NCBI GenBank assembly: GCA_030695565.1
Contig: JAUYRZ010000098.1
Location: forward strand, 1 to 64,000
Length of the DNA: 64,000 bases
Direction: 5' to 3'
Source of the DNA: Archangium sp.
GTDB taxonomy: Bacteria; Myxococcota; Myxococcia; Myxococcales; Myxococcaceae
The position numbers and the translations under genes were made by a program. The notes below the pieces were generated by a model. It was given only the letters and a program-made list of their open reading frames with translations, made no database searches and had not been told where the DNA came from. Shown piece after piece: positions 30,501-37,558 of this stretch. The stretch's first letter is position 1; each line of letters begins with the position of its first letter.

Positions 30501-32460
30501 GGACATCACCGGGCTCTCACCGGGCACGCACACCCTGGTGACGCGGGTGACCGACTCCGCGGGCAACGTCACCGAGACCACCACCACCTTCGAGATCCCC
30601 GAGCCGCTGGTCAGCTCGCCGGACCTCGGCATGCGCGGCGGAGGCTGCGGCTGCGGGAGCACCGACGGCTCGGCGGGCCTGGTCCTCTCGGCCCTGGCGA
30701 TGCTGGCCTTCGCCGCCCGAAGGCGCAGCCGCTGGGTGATGCGTGCCGCCGCCCCCCTGGCGCTGGTGGCGCTGGTGGCGGGCTCCACGCCGGCGGTGGC
30801 CCAGGCTCAGGTGGCGGGCTTCGATCTCGAGCGCATCGACCTGAACCCCGGGGCTTCGGCCAGCTTGATCACCGGCACCGGCGATCTGATGCGCAAAGGC
30901 GCCTGGCGGGCCTCGCTGGTGCTGCACTACCAGCACGACCCGCTGGTGCTCTATCGCACGGACACCGGCGATCGCCTCGGCGCGGTGGTGGGCAGCCGCT
31001 TCACCACCCACCTCGTCGGTGGGTGGACGCCGCTCGACTGGCTCGAGGTGGGCGTGCAGGTGCCCATCGTCGTCTGGCAGGGCGGCGACGATCTCACCCA
31101 GTGGAGGGTGCCGGCCCCGGTGGCCACCGCCCTGGGCACGCCGTGGATCACCGGCCGCTTCGGGCTGCTGCGTGAGCGCGCCGGCGCACCGCTCGACGTG
31201 TCGCTGCAGCTGGGCATCGGCCTGCCGTTCGGCAACGCGGCCGCCTACACCAACGCCACCCCGGTGGCCGTCGCGCCCCGGCTGGGCGCGGGCAAGACGC
31301 TTCTCCCCTGGCTGAGGCTCGGCGGTGAGCTGGGCTTCGTGCTCCGCGGGAGCCCGGGCGCGAGCACCGTGACGGTCAACGGCACGGCCTCCACCTTCAC
31401 CGCGGCGATGTCGGCCACCACCATCGGGCCGAAGCTGCGCGGCGAGCTGACGTTGCGCGGGGCGATCGGCCTCGACCAGGCGCAGGCGGGCGGCGAGCTG
31501 CTGCTGGGCCTGCGCTACCCGCTGGGCAAGTGGGTCGAGGTGTTCGCCCTGGGCGGCCCGGGCCTGGGGGCCCTGCCGGGCAACCCCGCCTTCCGGTTGA
31601 TGGCGGGCCTCGCCGTGGCGCCGCCGCTGGAGACCGAGCCGTCGCTGCCGGCCCAGGCCGCCCAGCCCGCGCAGCCCGTGTGCGACGCGAGCGTGTCTGA
31701 CGAGGTGCTGCGAAGCGACTGCCCCACCCTCGACCTCGACGGCGACGGCATCACCAACGCGGCCGACCGCTGCGTGCGCGTGCCCGGCGTGGCGAAGGCC
31801 CAGGGCTGCCCGCTGGTCGACACCGATCGCGACGGCCTCACCGACGACGTCGACGCGTGCCCGAAAGAAGCAGGCCCGAAGGAGCGCAAGGGCTGCCCCC
31901 TCAAGGACACCGACAAGGACGGGGTGGCAGACGAAGTCGACGCCTGCCCGGCCGAACCCGGCCCCGTGGAGCGCAAGGGCTGCCCCCTCAAGGACCAGGA
32001 CGGCGACACGGTCGAAGACGCGCTCGACAACTGCCCCACGGTCACGGGCACGGTGGAGAACTCCGGCTGCCCGGCCAAGCAGCGCCAGCTGGTGGTGATC
32101 ACCGCTGACAAGCTGGTCATCCGCGAGTCGGTGTACTTCGCCACCGGCAAGTCGGTGGTGCTGCCCCGCTCGAACAAGCTGCTCGACAACGTGGCCGAGG
32201 TGCTCAACGCGCACCCCGAGGTCCCGCTGATCCGCATCGAGGGGCACACCGACTCGCAGGGCAAGCGAGAGAACAACGTGAAGCTCTCGCAGGCCCGCGC
32301 CGACGCGGTGAAGGCCGCGCTGGTCAAGCGCAAGGTCGGCCCCGAGCGGCTCAAGGCGGTGGGCTTCGGGCCCGATCAACCCAAGGAGTCGAACGACACG
32401 GCGGCCGGCCGAGAGCAGAACCGGCGCGTGGAGTTCAACTTCGAGGCGGTCAAGCCGTAG
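24535..32460 (+). CDS. Giant Ig-repeat / MYXO-CTERM / OmpA-family fusion protein
   Basis: 2,641 residues from ATG 24535 (signal MRFTLALALCLPSLAFA). An N-terminal unique domain is followed by a DUF11-type domain from about residue 343 (VDVQKTVTD...LPAGMTFVPGSINL). Then come about ten Ig-like repeats of one kind (GTAEANSTVTVFIDGV; AGNTSPNSNTNTFTVD) mixed with about seven of another (ATYECSLDGAAFTPC; HTLEVRAVD), to near residue 2022. A MYXO-CTERM-like segment (GGGCGCGSTDG, hydrophobic helix, RRRSR) ends at 2068, exactly where a second signal peptide begins (MRAAAPLALVALVAG, ATG 30739). The last 573 residues are a barrel-like domain, thrombospondin-3 Ca2+ repeats (DTDRDGLTDDVDAC) and an OmpA peptidoglycan-binding domain (IEGHTDSQG, NRRVEF). 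It probably represents two ancestral genes. Layout recalls myxobacterial proteins annotated AgmC, from memory only. Confidence 0.85.
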   Translation: MRFTLALALCLPSLAFAAQTVRYSVDQRGDVTLIGNSGSYDCGNGPIAPVVGTVGACGTNTGDTSGDVLWRSDSPAVNQAEANNGITVANARTTAQLVLPVGATITYARLYWSAKTGGTTIDTDVVLDRQGGFTAAVTADVTYPSVNSSYQASADVTTLLQANGEGAYRVGGINMLNPVNQNDSTFYVGWSMVVIYRLDSLPPRNITLFDGFDLVNTTQSANVTLSGFVVPDAGFDGKLGIIAYEGDPGLTGETFTFGGVAASDALNPNNNALNGTRTYLGAAVSNAGDLPRLTGAQGSVTGMDLDIFNVTAALSPNQTSANLSATSTGDVFIHGAFITSVSTLKPIFVDVQKTVTDLNGGDVVPGDVLEYVATGTNSGTDTAIGLVLTDALPAGMTFVPGSINLVSGGVTGLKTDATGDDQGDYNAGSRTVTVRLGTGANATTGGSLPVGGSFEVRLRVTVDPGAPGTINNQVDLSVQGSVGLSLGLTTPIVYQSDNAGTGLRRPTPITIQGDTTIVTGPPLITNAATATFTFASNISGATFECSLDGAPFVACPTPSTFVALTEASHTLQVRYRSGATVDATPASYTWVVDRTAPVAPVVQTPADNTFITNRRPVISGTAEAGSTVRVFIDGVQIGTTVATAGGTFSFTPTSDLATGLRQVRVTATDPAGNTSPNSNTNTFTIDLTAPDTAIVTGPPVNSNSTSATFTFSATEAVQRYECSLDGAAFTTCTTPQTFTGLAAGPHSLAVRAVDLAGNTDATPATATWTIDLTAPAAPVVSAPANGSSTNNNRPPITGSAEANSTVTVFIDGVAVGTTTATAGGTFSFTPTSNLSQASHTVRVTATDASGNVSPTSNTNTFTVDTPAPSAPVVSAPANGSRTNNTQPPVTGTAEANSTVTVFLDGVSVGTTTATAGGTFSFTPPTALTQGSHTVRVTARDAAGNTSPNSNTNTYTVDTTPPAAPVVTAPSNGSATTNTRPAITGTAEANSTVTVSIDGAVVGTTTATAGGAWTFTPPTALADGSHTVNATATDVAGNTGPVSNTNTFTVDTTAPAAPVVSAPADGSATNTNRPAITGTAEAGSTVTIFIDGVSAGTTTATAGGTFSFTPTTNLAQGSHTARVTATDAAGNTSPSSNTNTFTVDTAAPAAPVVSAPADGAFIATRTPTITGTAEANSTVTVFIDGVSVGTTTTSASGAWSFATTASLADGPHTVRATATDAAGNTSAPSSTNTFTVQGGPPETTLVSGPTGTVSSTTATFVVSSEPGATFECNLDGAGFTACPATSSYMGLSDGPHTLEIRALNGAGTPDPTPVSQTWTVDSSVPDTTITVQPPALTSSTTARFEFTATKADATFECSLDSGAWVACTSPFVTAGTLADGVHVLLVRAIDGAGRTDATPARATWQVDTTAPNAPVITEPVAGATTGPLPNFGGLGEPGSTVTITINGQPVCSGVAAADGRWTCAATTPLPAGPQTATATAKDPAGNTSMPSMPRPFVVDASTPDTVILTGPSGLTNQSMAAFTVTSNRTGATYECSLDGAAFMPCSASPSFTGLMDGLHTLEVRAVENGMTDPTPASRMWTQDTTPPVTPGITSPAPNGTTSPTPTFTGTGEPGSTIVVRVDGQPVCTTTADATGAFSCAGPGTLTPGPHTVTATSTDPAGNSSPPSTTVDFTVAAGALDTAIIAGPSGTVSSTSATFSFVATVVGATYECSLDGAAFTPCTTPVTFSSLSDGSHTLEVRAVDGATVDSTPASRTWVIDSSAPMAPVISTPADMSTVTTRLPTFSGTAEPGSTVRVSVDDALVCTAVANASGAWSCTPMAPLTDGAHRVSAVAKDAAGNLSPVSMTNLFTVSVPAVTVAITLPVNDALTNDATPDLAGTATPGSTVTISIDGLVVGTALADANGRWTFTPTTALTDGSHVITATAALAGTTSPVSNQVTVRIDTTPPTVTVVVTRDPNGFPVITITPGEMPVTTTCSLDGGGFGPCTNPLDITGLSPGTHTLVTRVTDSAGNVTETTTTFEIPEPLVSSPDLGMRGGGCGCGSTDGSAGLVLSALAMLAFAARRRSRWVMRAAAPLALVALVAGSTPAVAQAQVAGFDLERIDLNPGASASLITGTGDLMRKGAWRASLVLHYQHDPLVLYRTDTGDRLGAVVGSRFTTHLVGGWTPLDWLEVGVQVPIVVWQGGDDLTQWRVPAPVATALGTPWITGRFGLLRERAGAPLDVSLQLGIGLPFGNAAAYTNATPVAVAPRLGAGKTLLPWLRLGGELGFVLRGSPGASTVTVNGTASTFTAAMSATTIGPKLRGELTLRGAIGLDQAQAGGELLLGLRYPLGKWVEVFALGGPGLGALPGNPAFRLMAGLAVAPPLETEPSLPAQAAQPAQPVCDASVSDEVLRSDCPTLDLDGDGITNAADRCVRVPGVAKAQGCPLVDTDRDGLTDDVDACPKEAGPKERKGCPLKDTDKDGVADEVDACPAEPGPVERKGCPLKDQDGDTVEDALDNCPTVTGTVENSGCPAKQRQLVVITADKLVIRESVYFATGKSVVLPRSNKLLDNVAEVLNAHPEVPLIRIEGHTDSQGKRENNVKLSQARADAVKAALVKRKVGPERLKAVGFGPDQPKESNDTAAGREQNRRVEFNFEAVKP

Positions 32461-32643
32461 CTCGCCGCGCTCCCCTTTCACCGCGGCGCTGGGGTCGAAC
32501 CTCAGCGGGCTCCCGGGGTCGAGGCAACGCGACGAACCGCGTCTCCTCCAAGGCTCAACGGGGCATGGGCCGCCCTTTTGACCCGCTGCGCGTGGCGCCG
32601 TACTCGAACACCTCGCGCACCTCTTCGCCGCCGGCGCTCGTGC
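32461..32643. other. Convergent intergenic gap
   Basis: 183 bases between the stop of the OmpA-ended fusion gene and the stop of the leftward lipoprotein. I see no gene and no strong hairpin with a T-tract. Confidence 0.4.
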
Positions 32644-33915
32644 TCACGGCGTCTCGACGGTGACGGTCACCGTCTCCGAACGCGAGCAGCGGACCTTCGG
32701 TGAGGGGAACACCGGGTTCATCGCCTGCACGGTGATGAACATCGACGCCGGCGCGTCGGGCGCGACGAACTGAGCCCGGTCGTTGGCGACCATCGGGAAC
32801 TGGGCCCCTGAAATCGCGTTGAACAGGCTGGCGTCGCCCGCGGCCCGCACCCACGACACGTCGAAGGTCGCGCCGGTCTGCACGCGCATCGGCGCTGTGA
32901 CGGAGAAGGCCGGAGGGACGACGCCCGTCTCCGCCCACACGGCCCGGCCCGGCATCGCCACGCGCACCACGTTCGGGCCGTCGAGAATCACTGCGCGGGT
33001 CGCCTCGAAGAGAAAGAAGGCGGTTCCATTCCACGTCAGAGGCTGCCCGTTCACCGTGACGCCAGCGTCAGCCGCACCGGGGATCACCTCGAAGCCTCCG
33101 TCGGCGTCCAGCCCACCGAGGGTGATGAAGGCCGAGGCCGTCGACCCGCTGACATAGAGGCTCGCGGTCACCGGCAGCGGCGCGCCGGCCCCGCTGGTGA
33201 TGCCGCACGCCCCCGCACCGACGGAGGGCGAGGCGAGGCGGGCATAGAAGTCGGAGCAGGCCAGCAGGTTGAGCAACGGGGCGGCGGTCAGCTCGAGCGC
33301 CAGCGACGCCGTCGAGAGGCTGCGCCAGGTCTGGGTCACGCCCCCGTCCACGAAGACGGTCGAGACGAGGTTGTAGCCGGTGGTCGCGCCTGCCGGGGCG
33401 TCGGGGGGCAGCGACTCCACGTAGATCAGGTACCCCTGCGCTCGAACCCCGGGCTCGAGCAGGTTCACCAGCCCGCTCGCCGAGGCCCCCAACACCCGAT
33501 CGACGACCGGGCCACCCGTCGACACGGTGAGCTCGCCATCGCCGTTGAGATCTTCGTAAGCGAGCAAGACGCCGACGGCACCGCGCACCCCGTTGGCGTC
33601 GACGGTGATGGCGTCTTGCGGGGGCAACGACGTGAGCGCGAGGGTGTAGGCCTGGGGGAAGGTGCCCGTGTACGTGACCTCGTCGGTCACCACGCTGCGC
33701 GGCGGCGCGGAGGGCACCCCGGCCTGCGGAAAGTTCGAGAACCACGCGAGCGCCAACCGCACGGGGTGGGTCAGCACGAGCTCTTCCTGCGCGGTCATGG
33801 TGCCGCGCAGCGTGGCGAGCGGCTCGCCCTCGTAGGTGTGGTTGGTGGCCGGGGCGCAGGCCGCGGTGAGCGCGGCGAGAAGTGCGACGGGGAAGCCGAA
33901 GCGAAGTGCAGTCAC
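32644..33915 (-). CDS. Lipoprotein of the caspase operon, unknown function
   Basis: 423 residues from GTG 33915, preferred over the ATG at 33945 because AAGGAAG lies six bases upstream and the product then starts as a clean lipoprotein (VTALRFGFPVALLAALTAAC). The mature region is beta-rich; it has a DxDGD-type loop (YEDLNGDGELTVSTGG) that may bind Ca2+, and late repeats resembling carboxypeptidase-regulatory or Ig folds (VIPGAADAGVTVNGQPL). It starts 58 bases after the caspase-like gene on the same strand, so it may be the last gene of the sigma-led operon. No known family is recognised. Confidence 0.72.
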   Translation of the reverse strand: MTALRFGFPVALLAALTAACAPATNHTYEGEPLATLRGTMTAQEELVLTHPVRLALAWFSNFPQAGVPSAPPRSVVTDEVTYTGTFPQAYTLALTSLPPQDAITVDANGVRGAVGVLLAYEDLNGDGELTVSTGGPVVDRVLGASASGLVNLLEPGVRAQGYLIYVESLPPDAPAGATTGYNLVSTVFVDGGVTQTWRSLSTASLALELTAAPLLNLLACSDFYARLASPSVGAGACGITSGAGAPLPVTASLYVSGSTASAFITLGGLDADGGFEVIPGAADAGVTVNGQPLTWNGTAFFLFEATRAVILDGPNVVRVAMPGRAVWAETGVVPPAFSVTAPMRVQTGATFDVSWVRAAGDASLFNAISGAQFPMVANDRAQFVAPDAPASMFITVQAMNPVFPSPKVRCSRSETVTVTVETP

Positions 33916-33973
33916 GGGTGTCTTCCTTGTGAGAGGTGCGCCCATGACTCGACTGGGCTCGAAAAATGGGAAC

Positions 33974-35551
33974 TCAAAAGCGCACCCCCAGGCTCAGCTT
34001 GCCTTCGAGGCCGGCGCTCACCGGGGGCTGCCCCTCGGCGGGAAGCCAGCGCAGCAGCGCGTCGAGCTCGGCGGCCGCGAAGAAGCGCTCTGCCAGCGGC
34101 ACCTCCAACCCGAGCAGCGCCCCGCCGGTGAGGCCGAGGCTGGTGCGCGGCGCGATCGGCCCGACCCCGAAGACCTGCGCGAGGCGGGCCTCGTCAGGGC
34201 GCTGGTAGCGCTGGCTGAGCACGCGGCCTTCGATCAGGAGCCCCGCGAAGGGGATGACGGGCCACTGCAGGTAGCGCCAGCCCGCCGACAGACGCACCCC
34301 ACCCTGCCACTCACCCGTCGTGACCTTCGCCCCCACCGTCTGGCCGCCGGTCAAGCTCACCGCGCCGCGCAGCCAGAGCGCCCCGAACGTCGCGCGAAGC
34401 CCCGCGCCCCCCCGCCACCGCGCCGCGGCCCCCACGAGCTGCTCGCTCTCCACGCTGCCCTCGAGGAAGAACGCGAGGGGCCGCTGCTCGAAGCTCGAGC
34501 CCTTGGCCACCACCTCGGCGAAGTGCAGCACCGTCAGCTCGCGCTCGTCGAGCGTGCGAACTCCGCCGAAGGGCAGCTCGAAGGTGACCAGGCCCACGCT
34601 CATGCCCAGGCGCTTGCGCAGCACGTAGCGGCCCGGCGTCACCGCCAGGCGCAGCGGGCGGCCGCGGGCCTTCGACACCTCGGCCACCAGGTCGGGGCGC
34701 GGCTGGCTCATCAGCACGAAGTTCCCTTCGACCTCCGGGGGGAAGACGATCGCGCTCCGGGCGGCGCCGGGCTGCGAGAGGATCACGTCGCCCGCGCCCG
34801 CCGCGTCGATGTCGAACACGGGGTGCTGCCCCGCCTGCGCGGCCCCGGCCACCGTGCGGCGAAAGGTGTAGCTGTACGACTCGCCCAGGCTCACCCGCCC
34901 GTCGCCGTCGACGTCGGCGTCACCGCGCAGGCCGGTCAGCCAGTGGTGGGTGAAGAGCGAGCCCTTGAGCGACGCGAACTCTTGCGACGCCTCGGCCGGC
35001 CCGCTCGAGCTCAGGTACACCGAGCCCTTCACTGCGGGCGGCTCGAGCGTGAGGGTGAACTCGGGCACGGCGCGCGCGCCCTTGGCGCGGGTGATGGCGC
35101 CGCTCTCACAGGCGTCGACCACCACCAGCTTGAAGCGCGCGCCCGAGTGCTCGACCAGGGCCCGCAGCTCAGCCATCGAGAGGTGGGTGCCCTTCAAGTG
35201 AAACGCGCCGTTTTTGCCGTGCGCCGAAACGAAGACGAACAGGCTCACCTCCTCGCCCGCATCCATCAGCTCTTTGACCCGGCCCAGGGTCTCGGCGATG
35301 CGCTCGCGAACCACGGGGGCCGTCTGGCCGAGCACGAGCTGAACGCGCGGCGGAGCGATCTGGCCCAGATCGAGAAACAACGTCGCCACCCGCTCCGCGT
35401 CGCGCTCGGCGTGCTCCAGCGGCTCATCGGAGGGATCTCCCACGTTGTTCCCGATGCTCAAGAGCAGCCGAACGTCGCCGGCTCGGCTGGGGGCCGCGCA
35501 GAGCAGGCAGGCGAGCAGCGCCCATCGGCACATCACCACGAGGCAGCTCAC
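33974..35551 (-). CDS. Exported caspase-like peptidase (C14) with C-terminal barrel
   Basis: 525 residues from GTG 35551, which overlaps the anti-sigma stop (GTGA) behind an AAGGGGG site; the longer open frame upstream is a shadow. A Sec signal (about residues 7-24) precedes a caspase-fold domain with His111 (FVSAHGKNG) and Cys148 (VVVDACESG), the expected catalytic dyad. An EF-hand-type Ca2+ loop is visible at residues 213-224 (DVDGDGRVSLGE). After about residue 265 the protein turns into strand-rich sequence ending KLSLGVRF with terminal Phe, as in outer-membrane barrels. It follows sigma and anti-sigma genes with 4-base overlaps. Bacterial caspase homologues cleave after Arg/Lys or Asp; the target here is unknown. 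Confidence 0.86.
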   Translation of the reverse strand: MSCLVVMCRWALLACLLCAAPSRAGDVRLLLSIGNNVGDPSDEPLEHAERDAERVATLFLDLGQIAPPRVQLVLGQTAPVVRERIAETLGRVKELMDAGEEVSLFVFVSAHGKNGAFHLKGTHLSMAELRALVEHSGARFKLVVVDACESGAITRAKGARAVPEFTLTLEPPAVKGSVYLSSSGPAEASQEFASLKGSLFTHHWLTGLRGDADVDGDGRVSLGESYSYTFRRTVAGAAQAGQHPVFDIDAAGAGDVILSQPGAARSAIVFPPEVEGNFVLMSQPRPDLVAEVSKARGRPLRLAVTPGRYVLRKRLGMSVGLVTFELPFGGVRTLDERELTVLHFAEVVAKGSSFEQRPLAFFLEGSVESEQLVGAAARWRGGAGLRATFGALWLRGAVSLTGGQTVGAKVTTGEWQGGVRLSAGWRYLQWPVIPFAGLLIEGRVLSQRYQRPDEARLAQVFGVGPIAPRTSLGLTGGALLGLEVPLAERFFAAAELDALLRWLPAEGQPPVSAGLEGKLSLGVRF

Positions 35552-36285
35552 GGGGCCCCCTTCACCACGCGCACCGCTTCGACCTTGCATTGACCGCACT
35601 GCAGCTTCAGCCGGGGGGTCCTGGCCTGACCCCGCAGTTGCGCTGCGAGCCCCTCGACGTCGAGCGGCGTGGTGGCGAAGACGGCGACGAACCACTCCGG
35701 CCCAGCCGAGTCGTCGAGGGCGATCGCCCCCGGCAAGACCGCAGCGCCCGCGCTCACCTCGGCCGAAGCGCGCACCTCGACCCGCTCGGTGCCATCGAGT
35801 TCGAACACCGCCAGCCAACCCGCGACGGGCGCGCGGTAGGAGAACCGGAGCTGATCTCCGGGTTCGACCGACTGATCCATTCGCACCGGGGTGGGTTCAG
35901 CGGCCCCGCGCTTGAGGAAGACCTGAAAGGCATCGCCCTTGAGCCTCGAGTCCGGCACGGGCTCGCGAACGAGCACCACCGCCACCACCGCCGCAGCGAC
36001 GCCGACGGCCAGCACGCCAGCCCACCAGCGCCTCGCCCCGCCCACGAGCCGACCAGCCTCCTCAGTGGCCTGGTTGCGCCGCGAGAGCTGGCCCAGAAAC
36101 AGCTCGGGCGGGTGCGCCTTCACGTACGCCCCGGTGTTGGCCCGAAGGGATGCGACGTAGGGCCCGCAGTGAGCGCACAGGCCGACGTGAGCGCCGAGGG
36201 TGGGCTCTTCCCCCGCGCTGTGGGCCTCGAGACGAACCCGAGAAGGGCAGCCGTCACCACGAATTGGAATGAGCTCTGGGTTCAT
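35548..36285 (-). CDS. Zinc anti-sigma factor with periplasmic DUF4384-like domain
   Basis: 245 residues. The cytoplasmic N-terminus has the zinc anti-sigma signature Hx3Cx2C (His33, Cys37, Cys40; HVGLCAHC) with another Cys13. A single membrane helix (WWAGVLAVGVAAAVVAVVLV, about 87-106) leads to a periplasmic domain with VEPGDQLRFSYRAPVAGWLA, which resembles DUF4384-type domains often linked to caspase-like proteins. It overlaps the sigma gene by ATGA at 36282 and the caspase gene by GTGA at 35548, so the three are coupled. It should hold the ECF sigma inactive until an envelope or redox signal. Confidence 0.86.
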   Translation of the reverse strand: MNPELIPIRGDGCPSRVRLEAHSAGEEPTLGAHVGLCAHCGPYVASLRANTGAYVKAHPPELFLGQLSRRNQATEEAGRLVGGARRWWAGVLAVGVAAAVVAVVLVREPVPDSRLKGDAFQVFLKRGAAEPTPVRMDQSVEPGDQLRFSYRAPVAGWLAVFELDGTERVEVRASAEVSAGAAVLPGAIALDDSAGPEWFVAVFATTPLDVEGLAAQLRGQARTPRLKLQCGQCKVEAVRVVKGAP

Positions 36286-36782
36286 GAGGTGACTCCGTTG
36301 GCCTTGTTCCAGTGCTTCTTGAAGGCCTGCTCGAACAGCGCGAGCTTCTTGCCGACGGTCTTGCGCGAGAAGCCGGTCTGCGCGGCGATCTCTTCCTGGG
36401 TCATGCCATCGAGGTGATGAAGCACCCCCATCTCGCGCGTCTGGGCGTCGAACTGCCCGAGAATGGCGCCCACCACGGCGCGGCGATCTCCATCGCCCGC
36501 GGCGCCCACGTGAGCGCCCGGCGCCCGGGCCAACACCTCTTCTGCCTGCGGCCTCTCGCGGTTGCGCTTGCGCGCGCCGTCAAAGCAGCAGTTGCTCGCG
36601 ACCGAGTAGAGCCAGGCCAGCGTCGAGTTCACCCCGGGGGGCTTGCCGTACTTCTGCACCCTGCAGAACGTGTCCTGCAGGGCGTCGGCGGCGTCGGCGT
36701 CGTTTCGCAAGAGGGCCGAGCAGCGCTGGTGAACGAGGTACCCATAGCGCGTGTACAGCTCTGCCAGTTCAGACCGTTCCAC
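36282..36782 (-). CDS. ECF-family RNA polymerase sigma factor
   Basis: 166 residues from GTG. Region 2 spans about 1-70 (ELYTRYGYLVHQRCSALLRN, DAADALQDTFCRVQKYG) and region 4 about 110-160 (HLDGMTQEEIAAQTGFSRKT), the two domains of an extracytoplasmic-function sigma. It is the first gene of an overlapping operon sigma, anti-sigma, caspase-like protein, and perhaps the lipoprotein at 32644. A palindrome with GGAAC on both strands lies 41-55 bases upstream and fits the -35 consensus of many ECF sigmas, suggesting autoregulation. Confidence 0.92.
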   Translation of the reverse strand: MERSELAELYTRYGYLVHQRCSALLRNDADAADALQDTFCRVQKYGKPPGVNSTLAWLYSVASNCCFDGARKRNRERPQAEEVLARAPGAHVGAAGDGDRRAVVGAILGQFDAQTREMGVLHHLDGMTQEEIAAQTGFSRKTVGKKLALFEQAFKKHWNKANGVTS

Positions 36783-36822
36783 GGGCTCTCATTCGCACAA
36801 GACTCCCCGAGATGTCTTTTTG

Positions 36823-36837
36823 GGGAACGTGGTTCCC
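36823..36837. promoter_or_regulatory. GGGAAC-GTG-GTTCCC palindrome, putative divergent ECF promoter
   Basis: Perfect 6-bp arms around a 3-base spacer. Each arm contains GGAAC, a common ECF -35 element, pointing outward to the sigma operon on the left and to the membrane-protein gene on the right. In each direction the start codon lies 32-50 bases downstream, leaving room for a -10 about 16 bases away. A T-run follows on one side. Promoter function is inferred. Confidence 0.5.
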
Positions 36838-36868
36838 ATTTTTTCTCAGCTCGGCGGTCTGGGGACCC

Positions 36869-37408
36869 ATGACCGCTCTCGTGCTTGCCTTGTTCGTCTC
36901 TCAAGTGCCACCCGCCGCCGCCGAGCCGCCCGAGGTGGGCGTCTTTGCCCAGTGGGTTCAACGACACCTCCTCACGCTCCACTTCGCTGGGAACGCAGCC
37001 GAGGTGCACCAGCGAGAGCGGGCGTTTCGGCTGCAAGACGACACCTTCGCCGACGCCTTCACCCTCGTGCCAGAAGCCCGGGAGCTGGCGGTCAGTGCCA
37101 CCGCCGCCTTCCGCACCGGGACTGCGCTGCAGAGCACCGGGCTGGTCTCGGTGGGGGCCGGTGTCGGCCTCACCCTGGTGGCGACGCTCATTCCGTCGCT
37201 GCTGCTGCCGCTCCTCGTGGTGGCCCTCGTGATGTCGGGGGCGGCGCTGGTGCTGACGGTGATCGCCCTTCCCTTTCTGCTCAACGCCCAGTCGAAGTTT
37301 CTCTCGTCGGTCGCCACCTACAACCGGGGGTTGCTCGACCTGAGGCCGCCAGCGCAGCCGCAGACGAGCAGCGCAGACGGCAGCGGCGGCCTCACGCTCA
37401 CCCTGTGA
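36869..37408 (+). CDS. Exported/membrane protein divergent from the sigma operon
   Basis: 179 residues from ATG 36869, chosen because it gives a clean signal (MTALVLALFVSQVPPAAA) and lies downstream of the palindromic promoter; the frame is open back to an ATG at 36812, which would be upstream of that promoter. After the signal comes a helical region (QWVQRHLLTLHFAGN), then two long hydrophobic segments around residues 85-130 (GLVSVGAGVGLTLVATLIPS, LLVVALVMSGAALVLTVIAL). No family is recognised. Being divergent from and possibly co-regulated with the sigma/caspase operon, it may be part of the same response. Confidence 0.65.
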   Translation: MTALVLALFVSQVPPAAAEPPEVGVFAQWVQRHLLTLHFAGNAAEVHQRERAFRLQDDTFADAFTLVPEARELAVSATAAFRTGTALQSTGLVSVGAGVGLTLVATLIPSLLLPLLVVALVMSGAALVLTVIALPFLLNAQSKFLSSVATYNRGLLDLRPPAQPQTSSADGSGGLTLTL

Positions 37409-37558
37409 CGAGCCGGCGCTCCATTTCGGAGCCTCCGCTCCACCCGAGCGCAGACCGAGGCCTTCAGCGCAGCAGTCTGCGTCAGGGCAGGGTGCGGACC
37501 ATCGCCCGGGCATCGGACATGAGGTCCTTCGCGTTGACTTCCGCCTCGAGCTGAGGCG

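Noticed and set aside
33836-35593. Plus-strand open frame opposite the caspase-like gene
   Set aside because: The product is His/Arg/Ala-rich with no recognisable fold, whereas the minus strand has a catalytic dyad and a coupled start.
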